From Anaerolineales bacterium (lineage in GTDB: Bacteria; Chloroflexota; Anaerolineae; 4572-78; J111), in the NCBI GenBank assembly GCA_020634855.1, contig JACKAU010000006.1:1-64000 (forward strand): a DNA stretch of 64,000 nucleotides, given 5' to 3'. Shown in pieces: positions 26,650-33,311 of the stretch. Numbering within the stretch: the first letter of the stretch is position 1; every line of letters starts with the position of its first letter. The notes below the pieces were generated by a model. It was not told the DNA's origin. It saw only the letters and a list, made by a program, of their open reading frames with translations, and did no database searches. A program made the position numbers and the translations under genes.

Positions 26650-27039
26650 TTACGGCGAACCAGAATCGGTAAACATAAATTTGCTAAAGAAAGTACGATT
26701 ATTGGCCACGACGCGATAGCCCAACTCGGTGAACCAGATCAGCGGCGGCCAAGTCAAGGGGCGAACCAGCCAGCGAGGGTAGCCGATGGTTTCCAAAATA
26801 AACATGCTGGCTCGACCCGCTTTTAACACCTCGCCGTTGGCTTTGATGATGTGCAGCGCCCGCTCGCACTCCCGGTAAAGCTGCGGCGTCATCGGCGGTG
26901 AAGGGCAATCCTGGTAAGACGTGATATAAAATTTAGCCTGCAAATCCTGCCGTCTGACCCAGACGGATGTCCGTCGTCAGAAGCCTCAGTCACCGTCCCA
27001 GAGGAGCCAGTGCTGATGGGGTTTGATGTTGGTTAGCAT
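26650..27039 (-). CDS. DCC/DUF393-family thiol-disulfide oxidoreductase, likely UxxU selenoprotein
   Basis: Reading from the ATG at 27039, the frame gives MLTNIKPHQHWLLWDGD, UGA (26988-26986), Gly-Phe, UGA (26979-26977), Arg-Arg and then runs open to the stop at 26650: 129 residues, the usual DUF393 length. The family's conserved DxxCxxC motif (DGD-C-GF-C-RR) is intact except that both Cys codons are UGA, so I read positions 18 and 21 as selenocysteine. The rest matches the family (GEVLKAGRASMFIL, LGYRVVANNR). AGGA overlaps the GNAT stop 7 nt before the ATG. A SECIS-like hairpin lies at 26950-26966. UGA is an ordinary stop elsewhere in the window, which argues against a changed code. The alternative, a gene broken only at both catalytic cysteines, is far less likely. 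Partner and substrate are unknown. Confidence 0.78.
26950..26976 (-). promoter_or_regulatory. Bacterial-type SECIS element
   Basis: On the minus strand, CCGUCUG / CAGACGG forms a perfect 7-bp stem (26966-26950) capped by a GGU loop (26959-26957). The loop begins 17 nt after the second UGA and 26 nt after the first. Known bacterial SECIS elements have the apical loop about 16-37 nt after the UGA, with a G in the first two loop positions; both UGAs meet this. A competing hairpin, GACGG-ACAU-CCGUC, overlaps its 5' side. Confidence 0.7.
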
Positions 27040-27048
27040 TTTTCAATC

Positions 27049-27894
27049 CTATTCAATCCCAATTTCGGTCAACAGTTCCGGTGTGGATTTTTGCAAAATA
27101 TAGCAATTCCGTCGCTCGCCATTGGTCACGGTCGAGATGAAATCAACGGCGATGTGCCCTTTGGCAAAGTAAGTTGCAAAGGCCTGCCGAATTTTGAGAC
27201 GCCAGTCGAGGGCTAGCTCCATATTGGCGCTTTTGATCGGATGGATATCAGGCACGCTTTCGAGTTCAATGATATCGGCCGTCAAATCAAAATCGGCATG
27301 GCTAATTTCTTTCTCGACACCCTGACCGGTCACAGTAAATATAGGACTGACAGCCTGATAATCCGGAGCTTTTTCCCTTTCCTGTCGAGGGCCGCTGACC
27401 CACCACTCGACTAGGAGCCGGTCGGAAGGGAGGCCGGCATTAAGCGCACCGAAATCGCTGCCGTAGTAATCCTCGATGTAGGTGCGGCTGATCGCCCGTA
27501 ATTTATGGAGGTTCAAATTGGCATTCGGCCCTTCGAGGGGATCGTAAGTCCAGGTAATGAGGGGGAGATTCTGGGCAATGGTCCGGCGGCGCTGTTCTTG
27601 TTTGAGCGCCTCGGCCACGCCATACCGGCGCCACTCCGGGAGGACGCCCATATTTTGTGAACAAAGCTTAAACAGCCCGCTCTTCTCGCGGCCAATAAAG
27701 CTAAACAGAAAGCCGATCATCTGACCGGACTGTTCATCGAAAGCGCCCAACACCACTCCGCCGTTTGTCGCCGCGGTTTTCAAAACCGGCGGATATAGTC
27801 CCAGGGACGAATCATCAAAACCCCAGATTTGTTGTTGAAGTTCACGAACGGTCAGCATTTCCGTATAGGACTCAAGATCCCGAATCTGGTACAT
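27049..27894 (-). CDS. GNAT-family acetyltransferase (COG3375-like)
   Basis: A 281-residue protein resembling the COG3375 group of GNAT proteins: IWGFDDSSLGLYPPVLKTAA near the N-terminus, GGVVLGAFDEQSGQMIGFLFSF, then the acetyl-CoA motif in MGVLPEWRRYGVAEALKQEQRRRT and the conserved TYDPLEGPNANLNLHKL stretch. Residues 180-281 form an extra C-terminal domain of unknown role. AAAGGAGG precedes the ATG. The selenoprotein gene starts 9 nt after its stop, so the two form an operon. A perfect 12-bp hairpin lies 25 nt upstream of the start (27919-27954). The substrate is unknown. Confidence 0.8.
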   Translation of the reverse strand: MYQIRDLESYTEMLTVRELQQQIWGFDDSSLGLYPPVLKTAATNGGVVLGAFDEQSGQMIGFLFSFIGREKSGLFKLCSQNMGVLPEWRRYGVAEALKQEQRRRTIAQNLPLITWTYDPLEGPNANLNLHKLRAISRTYIEDYYGSDFGALNAGLPSDRLLVEWWVSGPRQEREKAPDYQAVSPIFTVTGQGVEKEISHADFDLTADIIELESVPDIHPIKSANMELALDWRLKIRQAFATYFAKGHIAVDFISTVTNGERRNCYILQKSTPELLTEIGIE

Positions 27895-27918
27895 GCAGCG
27901 CCTCCTTTGAAATAAGCA

Positions 27919-27954
27919 AAGCGCACAGATCGATCTCTACGCATCTGTGCGCTT
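27919..27954. terminator. Hairpin between the FtsK-like operon and the GNAT-selenoprotein operon
   Basis: Stem AAGCGCACAGAT (27919-27930) / ATCTGTGCGCTT (27943-27954), 12-nt loop. The plus strand has TTTT after the stem; on the minus strand, the direction of the flanking genes, the tail is only TTTGCTTATTTC. It may separate the two operons or act as a leader structure of the GNAT gene. Confidence 0.5.
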
Positions 27955-28047
27955 TTAAGCCTGTATCTATGAAATTGTAATACTAACATTTAACTTTTTG
28001 CAAATAGAGGCGTGGGGGGATGGTTTGTTTGTTGGTTTGTTGGTTGA

Positions 28048-28278
28048 TCAGTTGGTTTGTTCAATACCAACCAGATAGTGATGGCGCAAAATATTATCCC
28101 TGGGTTTGAGCAAAATACCATCGATCTCGCTGCATTTTTCGTCAAACTCCTGAATGTTGAGGTAGCAAACCGTCGGTTGCTGATCGAGTTTTTGCCGATA
28201 GCGCTGCGCCGCCTGATTTATTTTATCGGCAATATTTCGATTCGGGTCACTGTCGAACCAAAGTAATCCTTCTAACAT
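28048..28278 (-). CDS. Small hypothetical protein
   Basis: A 76-residue protein; the ATG at 28278 is chosen because GGAG lies 9 nt upstream, whereas the longer frame to 28338 starts inside the upstream gene. The sequence begins MLEGLLWFDSDPN, has a helical Gln/Arg-rich middle and ends with DGILLKPRDNILRHHYLVGI. I do not recognise the family. It is the last gene of the leftward set 30207-28048 and starts 5 nt after the stop of the gene before it, so it is cotranscribed with the FtsK-like ATPase. Confidence 0.6.
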   Translation of the reverse strand: MLEGLLWFDSDPNRNIADKINQAAQRYRQKLDQQPTVCYLNIQEFDEKCSEIDGILLKPRDNILRHHYLVGIEQTN

Positions 28279-28283
28279 TGTTG

Positions 28284-28526
28284 TTACTCCTGTGAATCTC
28301 GATAGATTAGCCAGTCGTTGCGCGGAAAGACCTCGCATAGGTGAAGCAGTTGGCCATCGGAGCGCACCCAGTAGTGATGCATGCCGTGGCTATCAAAGCG
28401 ACCGGACATCGTTTTACATTCGTTAACGGCATCGACGTGGTATACACGACCGCGCCAGGTAAATCGAGCCGGAAAGAGATTAAACCGGCGTTCCAACATT
28501 TGAATAGGTTCAGGTTGTTCGTTCAT
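28284..28526 (-). CDS. Small hypothetical protein, FTWRGRVYHV motif
   Basis: An 80-residue protein starting at the ATG at 28526, 2 nt after the TGA of the preceding gene; the Shine-Dalgarno GGGAG lies inside that gene's end. The core reads FPARFTWRGRVYHVDAV and HHYWVRSDGQLLHLCEVF, a short beta-rich pattern faintly like DUF6504-type proteins, which are of unknown function; I would not assign it. Its position in the operon suggests a helper of the FtsK-like ATPase. Confidence 0.6.
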   Translation of the reverse strand: MNEQPEPIQMLERRFNLFPARFTWRGRVYHVDAVNECKTMSGRFDSHGMHHYWVRSDGQLLHLCEVFPRNDWLIYRDSQE

Positions 28527-28528
28527 AA

Positions 28529-28909
28529 TCACTCCCACATTGACGGTAAGATGTCGCCGATACCTTCGGTGGTTTCTTGGCCGATGACTCGAAAATCGCG
28601 CGTGCCCGGAGGCGTACTGGGGGTTAACATCGGTGGTGCTGAGTTAGAGTAGCCGTTGGGATTCTGACCATTAACCACGACCACCGGCGGGTAATGGCCA
28701 TAGCGTCCCGGCCCATAGCCCATTTCTTCGGTCTGCTTGTCGCGTTGGCGGAGCACCCAGACTAAAATAACGCTGGTTGGAATTGACGCCAATACACCAC
28801 AGATAATACCGATGATCACCGCCATCGCATCGGGGCTGAGGCGCAGTCCAATTACCACTGCCATTACGACAACGAACGTAACCCCTGTCACAAACAAGAA
28901 TTTTTTCAT
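28529..28909 (-). CDS. Hypothetical two-TM protein with Pro-rich tail
   Basis: A 126-residue protein with two N-terminal hydrophobic segments (about 3-22 and 28-52), then a short basic segment (RQRDKQ) and a Gly/Pro/Asn-rich tail (YGPGRYGHYPPVVVV and onwards) that is likely cytoplasmic and disordered. AAAGGGG precedes the ATG. It lies 35 nt downstream of the FtsK-like gene and 2 nt upstream of the next small gene. It may anchor the ATPase to the membrane, since that protein lacks the N-terminal membrane domain of true FtsK. That is an inference from context only. Confidence 0.6.
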   Translation of the reverse strand: MKKFLFVTGVTFVVVMAVVIGLRLSPDAMAVIIGIICGVLASIPTSVILVWVLRQRDKQTEEMGYGPGRYGHYPPVVVVNGQNPNGYSNSAPPMLTPSTPPGTRDFRVIGQETTEGIGDILPSMWE

Positions 28910-28944
28910 AGTTTTTACCCCTTTGCCTTAATAGCATTCAAACT

Positions 28945-30207
28945 CTATTTCATTAACCTCGGTTGATGCCCCCACATCAACCCTAATCCTTTTCGTTTCT
29001 GAGGTGATTTATTTTTAACTAAGACCAGGTTTGGGGATTCGACGGGACGACCATCCGTTCCCGTAGCGGCCAAGGGTTGGGGTTCAGGTTGCTGGGTCAG
29101 CCAGCGACGGCTTTGACGCATACCCGAACTCATCCGATTGACGATTTGCCGAATCTCCTGCTCGCTGATATATGCCGCTTGGAAGCGAGTGACGTGACCT
29201 TTGGCCACCAACAGAAAATCGCCCCGTCCCAACAGTTTCTCAGCCCCGGTTCCGGGGATACCGGCGGCAATTTTAGCATCATCGGCGCTGGCGACGCTGC
29301 CGACCAGCCGTACCGGGAAGTTGCTGCGAGTCAAACTGCCGATACTGGCCGCTAACGGTTTTTGGGTGCAGGCGACAATATGCAACCCGGCGCTGCGGCC
29401 TCGTTGGGTCAGGCGGGTCATCAACCGATCCATCGCCTTGCCGCCTTGCTCCATTAAGTCGGCCACCTCATCGATAAAGATAATGACTCGCGGTTCGGAG
29501 ATATTCTCTCTATCACGGCGAACCATCTCTTCGACCATTTCACCCAGCAGAAAGATAGCCTGATGGACATCTTGCACAGCCGGACGTAGAAGGTGCGGCA
29601 GAGCGGGTCCGCCGTGGCCGCCCTCAAAAGTAATGAACGGGTCGAAACCGTTGCCTTTAGGATCGATGAAAATCATCTGAATCTCGCCTAAACGATTGTG
29701 CATCGCCAACGAAAGGGCGATACTTCTCGCTAAAGCGGTTTTACCGGAACCGGTCGTGCCGGAAATCAACACGTGGGCCACTTCCGGCGATGGCAGCCGT
29801 AAAAGCAGCGGCAAACCGGATTCATCCATACCTAAGATAGCCGTTTGTTTGGGTATCTCTTTTACTTGCCGGCACAGATTCACCAGACGAACCACCTGCG
29901 CATCCTCACGAGGCACATCGACCTGAACCGCCGCGCCCTGCCGAGAGACGCGAACGCGAGGCGCACCCAGCCTCAAAGCCAACTCTTCGGACAACCCCAC
30001 GATTTTAGAAACTTTGGTCGAAATCTCCGGAAAAACCCGATAGCTGATCCAGCGCGGGGTAACGACGCCGCCCGTAACCCGCCCCGGCACGCGATGGCTG
30101 GTCAAGACCATCTCGATTTGATCGGCCTGGTACTCTAACACCCGACGCATATATATCTCCGGATCGAGATTGTCTCTGGGTACAGGATAGGTTTTATTTT
30201 CGAGCAT
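28945..30207 (-). CDS. FtsK/SpoIIIE-like DNA translocase ATPase
   Basis: A 420-residue ATPase with the FtsK/HerA core: a modified N-terminal beta domain, Walker A GTTGSGKTALA (about residues 150-160), MIFIDPKGNGFDPF, Walker B VIIFIDEVADLM (about 240-250), then the TQRGRSAGLHIVACTQKP sensor region typical of FtsK. The C-terminal winged-helix gamma domain appears short: EQEIRQIVNRMSSGMRQSRRWL. There is no membrane domain, unlike chromosomal FtsK, so it is closer to the compact translocases of mobile or specialised loci. It should pump double-stranded DNA using ATP. It heads an operon of four genes that ends at 28048. The neighbouring lexA-type genes lie immediately upstream. Confidence 0.82.
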   Translation of the reverse strand: MLENKTYPVPRDNLDPEIYMRRVLEYQADQIEMVLTSHRVPGRVTGGVVTPRWISYRVFPEISTKVSKIVGLSEELALRLGAPRVRVSRQGAAVQVDVPREDAQVVRLVNLCRQVKEIPKQTAILGMDESGLPLLLRLPSPEVAHVLISGTTGSGKTALARSIALSLAMHNRLGEIQMIFIDPKGNGFDPFITFEGGHGGPALPHLLRPAVQDVHQAIFLLGEMVEEMVRRDRENISEPRVIIFIDEVADLMEQGGKAMDRLMTRLTQRGRSAGLHIVACTQKPLAASIGSLTRSNFPVRLVGSVASADDAKIAAGIPGTGAEKLLGRGDFLLVAKGHVTRFQAAYISEQEIRQIVNRMSSGMRQSRRWLTQQPEPQPLAATGTDGRPVESPNLVLVKNKSPQKRKGLGLMWGHQPRLMK

Positions 30208-30360
30208 GTCATAACCTGTTACACCCTTTTGTTTAGCCGTGGTCGTCTACGTGGGGCTGATGCTCGTTGACCTCGACTCTCATCTCCTATAAATCGATCC
30301 GAGTTTACGGCCCAGCGATGGATTGTACAAGCACAGAACTTACGCAACCCAACTCTTTTA

Positions 30361-30425
30361 GCCACGAATTACACGAATTACCACTAATTATTTTTGTTTT
30401 TCGTGTCAATTCGTGCTATTCGTGG
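30361..30425. repeat. 'GCCACGAATTACACGAATT' palindromic repeat, copy 1
   Basis: Starts GCCACGAATTACACGAATTA and ends AATTCGTGCTATTCGTGGC; the ends pair into a hairpin. A second copy lies at 45282-45350 between nuoF and nuoE. No coding function. Confidence 0.75.
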
Positions 30426-30476
30426 CTGATTTTGTTCTTCCGGCGTGTCAACTGAGTAAATCCTGTAACAGCTATC

Positions 30477-31121
30477 TTAGACCACTTCTTGGTCGAGTGT
30501 CTGAGGCTGCGTTTGGTCAACCTGCCGGATAACGGCGACGACTTTACCCTGAATTTCCAGCGCATCCGGAGGCACTATCATCGATTTAATGGCCGTGTTT
30601 ACCGGTTCCAGCCGAACGTGGCCATTCTCGCGATAATATCGCCCCAAGGCCGTTTGCCCTTGAGTCGCCAGTCGAGCCGCGATCACTTCCCCATTTTGGA
30701 CACAATTTTGTCTTTGTAGAATGATAATATCGCCTTTGCCGACAAAGGTTCCGACAATGGCGGGGTCGTCTACCTTGAGAGCGTAGAGTTCGGAATCGGT
30801 GGAGACAACATCAAACGTCAGTTCCACAATTTCGGCTTCAGTCAGATTAGTACAATTGGCTGCTTGAGAATCCACGTCATTTTTAACCACGGGAGCGAGA
30901 CCGTTTGGTTCCGCCGCCAAACGCAGCCCGCGAGGGGTGTTGGGGATACGAGTAATAAAGTCGGCGCTTTCCAAAACCCCTAAATGATAGTCCACCAAAG
31001 ATTTGGTACTGATATTGAGACCGGCCCTAATCTCTTCATAGGTGGGAGGATAACCATTGCTACCTACAAATTCTTCAATAAATGCCAGCATCCGTTCTTG
31101 TTTGTCGCTTATTTTTATCAT
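30477..31121 (-). CDS. LexA-like paralog without cleavage site or catalytic dyad
   Basis: A 214-residue LexA homolog. The N-terminal winged helix is intact (residues 1-70, NGYPPTYEEIRAGLNISTKSLVDYHLGVLE). The C-terminal peptidase-like domain aligns end to end with the intact LexA next door, but the catalytic Ser is replaced by Ala (A121 in KVDDPAIVG, against KVKGNSMID), the Lys by Gly (G160 in TALGRYY, against TTLKRFY), and the Ala-Gly cleavage site is missing (VDSQAANCTN). It should therefore bind DNA and dimerise but not self-cleave after RecA activation. Its own promoter holds two LexA boxes. It may be a constitutive co-repressor or a heterodimer partner of LexA. Confidence 0.85.
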   Translation of the reverse strand: MIKISDKQERMLAFIEEFVGSNGYPPTYEEIRAGLNISTKSLVDYHLGVLESADFITRIPNTPRGLRLAAEPNGLAPVVKNDVDSQAANCTNLTEAEIVELTFDVVSTDSELYALKVDDPAIVGTFVGKGDIIILQRQNCVQNGEVIAARLATQGQTALGRYYRENGHVRLEPVNTAIKSMIVPPDALEIQGKVVAVIRQVDQTQPQTLDQEVV

Positions 31122-31162
31122 TTACCTGGCTCCTTCAATTTATGTAGATATCCTCACAAAAA

Positions 31163-31218
31163 TAGAACACACGTTCTAAACTGGCATTATTATACCAGAA
31201 CGTGTGTTCTAAAGTCAA
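31163..31218 (-). promoter_or_regulatory. SOS-type promoter with two LexA boxes (lexA paralog)
   Basis: On the minus strand: TTGACT (31218-31213), 18-bp spacer, TATAAT (31194-31189). A GAAC-N4-GTTC box (AGAACACACGTTCT, 31210-31197) fills the spacer, and a second perfect box lies downstream at 31177-31164. The two boxes are 33 bp apart centre to centre, about three helical turns. Confidence 0.88.
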
Positions 31219-31351
31219 GTCTCAATTTTAGAATTTGAGATTAAATTTTGAGAGGGTTAAAAACAAACACGCCCCCCAGGGAGGCGTATCAAACGATCCG
31301 ATAAGAATAGAGCCGTCTCTAATAAGACGACATCGGGAATGAAAATGTAGT

Positions 31352-31408
31352 GGAGCGACAAAGCTTGCTTTGTCATCCAGGTAGGATCAAAGTAAACTTT
31401 GATGCTCC
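31352..31408. repeat. Dispersed 'GGAGCGACAAAGCTTGC' hairpin repeat, copy 3
   Basis: Begins GGAGCGACAAAGCTTGCTTT and ends AACTTTGATGCTCC, the same ends as copy 1. It lies between the two lexA-type genes and just after the stop side of the intact lexA. Confidence 0.8.
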
Positions 31409-31461
31409 AGGTTGTTATTTTCAGAAGAGGCTATAAGGGTCTACACGTTCGAACTGATTCA

Positions 31462-32100
31462 TCAAGCCAGTTGGCGAATAACGGCGATAACCCGACCCTT
31501 TATCTCCACATTGGCGGCATCGACGTAAATCGGTTCCATTGTTTGGTTTTCCGGTTGAAGACGAATGCGCTTGCCCTCATTATAGAACCGTTTGAGGGTG
31601 GTTTCTTCGCGGTCGGTAATCCAGGCAGCCACCATATCGCCGTTGTTGGCGGTTTCGGTGTGGCGCATCACCACAATATCGCCATCGTTGATTAAGGCAT
31701 CGATCATCGAGTTTCCTTTAACCTTCAGGGCATAAACATCCTTATCATTAGGCACCACATCGCGGGTGAGTTCGATGGTGTCCATTTCCGGATCAAAGGC
31801 ATCTTGGAAGTTCAAAAGGGGTTCACCAGCGGCGATACGGCCCAGCAGGGGAATTTTGACCAACTCCGAAGCGCCGGTTAGCTCTTCCAGACCATCAACC
31901 AGCCGAATGCCTCTGGAAACGGTGCGGTCTCGATAGATGTGCCCGCCCCGCTGTAACGCATCAAGATTGTAATTAACCACGGAAGTAGATGAAATTTCGA
32001 CCGCTTTGCCAATTTCGCGGATGGTGGGCGGATACCCGTTGTCGAGTGTAAAGGATTTTACAAAGTTCAAGATTTTCTTTTGCCGATCAGATAGACCCAT
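31462..32100 (-). CDS. LexA repressor
   Basis: A 212-residue LexA, the self-cleaving repressor of the SOS DNA-damage response. The winged helix is at residues 1-70 (NGYPPTIREIGKAVEISSTS). The cleavage site Ala91-Gly92 is in GRIAAGEP, the catalytic Ser131 in KVKGNSMIDAL and Lys170 in TTLKRFYN. On DNA damage, RecA filaments trigger cleavage between Ala91 and Gly92 and release the repressed genes. The gene has a LexA box inside its own promoter, so it is autoregulated. The start ATG is preceded by a GAAGGAGAAG-type Shine-Dalgarno. The neighbouring paralog has lost the cleavage machinery. Confidence 0.95.
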   Translation of the reverse strand: MGLSDRQKKILNFVKSFTLDNGYPPTIREIGKAVEISSTSVVNYNLDALQRGGHIYRDRTVSRGIRLVDGLEELTGASELVKIPLLGRIAAGEPLLNFQDAFDPEMDTIELTRDVVPNDKDVYALKVKGNSMIDALINDGDIVVMRHTETANNGDMVAAWITDREETTLKRFYNEGKRIRLQPENQTMEPIYVDAANVEIKGRVIAVIRQLA

Positions 32101-32257
32101 TATGACTTCTCCTTCGAAAGATACGGTTGTCGGTCATCAGTAGCCGGTAGTCAGTAGTCAGTAGTCAGAGGTTTATTTTTGTTGGTGTGACTACAGGCTC
32201 AGGATAACTCATAGATAGTCGGCCATTTGTTCCGACCATTTGTGCTTGTTTAACAGG

Positions 32258-32287
32258 ATTATACCACGAACGGGTGTTCTATGTCAA
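32258..32287 (-). promoter_or_regulatory. LexA-controlled promoter of lexA
   Basis: On the minus strand: consensus TTGACA (32287-32282), 18-bp spacer, consensus TATAAT (32263-32258). The spacer contains the LexA box AGAACACCCGTTCG (32280-32267). The architecture is the same as at the paralog's promoter. Confidence 0.9.
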
Positions 32288-32310
32288 TTCTCTAAACGAA
32301 ATTTTTTGGC

Positions 32311-32346
32311 AATTAAAAAAGCCCGATATAAATATATCGAGCTTTC
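32311..32346 (-). terminator. Terminator of the receiver gene
   Basis: On the minus strand, AAAGCTCGATATA / TATATCGGGCTTT with one G-U pair and a TT loop, then TTTTTTAATT. It lies about 30 nt after the stop of the receiver gene and isolates the lexA promoter. Confidence 0.75.
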
Positions 32347-32374
32347 AAAAATGGCTGTATTTCGGTTAGAGCTA

Positions 32375-32797
32375 TTATTCAACCGCTTTGTTAATCGCCT
32401 CGATTAGGCGATTCAAATCAGGTGGTTTGACAAAGAATTCGTCGGCTCCGGCCAGTTTGGCCTGGGTTCGTTCTTTTTTACTGCTCCAGGCGGAAAGCAC
32501 AAAAATGGGCAGATGGCTGGTGGCCGGATTGGCTCTTAATTCGTTAATGGCATTATATCCATCCATAACCGGCATCCGTAAGTCCATTAGAACCACTTGA
32601 GGTTTCCAGCTTTGCGCCAGTTCAATCCCCTCTTGGCCATTTTTGGCGTAGTTGACTTTGTAGCCTTTTAGTTCAAGCAATCTGGCGATGGTATCACGGA
32701 TAACGGCGGAGTCTTCAACGTAAAGTACCCGGATAGGGCCGCGCCCACTTCCTTGAGGCGTTAATCGCTTAAGTTTTTTAAGTGGTTGTTCTGACAT
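32375..32797 (-). CDS. Single-domain response regulator
   Basis: A 140-residue CheY-like protein; the ATG at 32797 is preferred over the adjacent GTG at 32800 because GAGGA lies at the right distance. After a basic, disordered start of about 20 residues (PLKKLKRLTPQGSGRG), the receiver has VLYVEDSAV, phosphoacceptor Asp in VVLMDLRMPVMDGY, Ser/Thr in FVLSAW and Lys in FFVKPPD. There is no output domain, so it acts by protein contacts, perhaps with one of the hybrid kinases or with the STAS protein encoded just upstream. Confidence 0.9.
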   Translation of the reverse strand: MSEQPLKKLKRLTPQGSGRGPIRVLYVEDSAVIRDTIARLLELKGYKVNYAKNGQEGIELAQSWKPQVVLMDLRMPVMDGYNAINELRANPATSHLPIFVLSAWSSKKERTQAKLAGADEFFVKPPDLNRLIEAINKAVE

Positions 32798-32898
32798 CAC
32801 AGGTCCTCGTCGGTATCCGAAAGATTAAAGCTTAGAATTAATTGCGGCGGACAGATTTCGAATACGTTCTGCTAGAAATAATGCCAAAAACGAGACGA

Positions 32899-33234
32899 TT
32901 ATTCAAATTCAATGGTAAAAATGCGATCAAACTGCATAATCTGGAACAACCGATTCAGATGCGCATTAGGATTCTTCAAAATAATGGGCAGTTGTGCTCT
33001 AGAAAATTCTTTATGAGCGTTAAGTAGTAACCGCAACCCCTGCGAGTCGAACCGTTCTATTTCTGTCAGGTCTATCCAAAGGGAATCGGCCTGGACTACC
33101 TGTAACTTTTCCAATAAAGCCGTACTGCCTTCGGCGGACCACATCAGTTGGTGCGTTTCTGAGTCAATACTCCCCACTAACTTTAAAGTCCAGCGACCAT
33201 TTTCCTCAGACAAATCGGCGATTAAGTTTGACAT
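32899..33234 (-). CDS. STAS-domain anti-anti-sigma factor-like protein
   Basis: A 111-residue STAS domain protein. It has the typical strand-helix order with LKLVGSIDSETHQLM, then LWIDLTEIERFDSQGLRLLLNAHKEF, where the Ser of the DSQG motif is at the site phosphorylated in SpoIIAA-like proteins. It could switch an anti-sigma kinase partner or act in another stress module. No RsbW-type kinase or PP2C gene is in the window. The receiver gene follows 101 nt downstream on the same strand. Confidence 0.85.
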   Translation of the reverse strand: MSNLIADLSEENGRWTLKLVGSIDSETHQLMWSAEGSTALLEKLQVVQADSLWIDLTEIERFDSQGLRLLLNAHKEFSRAQLPIILKNPNAHLNRLFQIMQFDRIFTIEFE

Positions 33235-33311
33235 AGACTATCATCTGGCTCAGATGGTTTAAGCTATCTTAACTTAAGTCTATCACCGGTTGAATTATAA
33301 AGTCAAGTCGC

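Noticed and set aside
26650..26943. Truncated DUF393 gene starting at TTG 26943
   Set aside because: This would lack the whole active site and a ribosome site, whereas the longer frame from 27039 has both if the two UGAs are read through.
26977..26986. Genome-wide reassignment of UGA to an amino acid
   Set aside because: UGA acts as a normal stop in other genes here, for example the GNAT gene ending at 2885 and the Asp-box lipoprotein ending at 21852.
32134..32170. CRISPR-like tandem AGTAGTC units upstream of lexA
   Set aside because: Units are 7 bp with no spacers; simple tandem low-complexity sequence.
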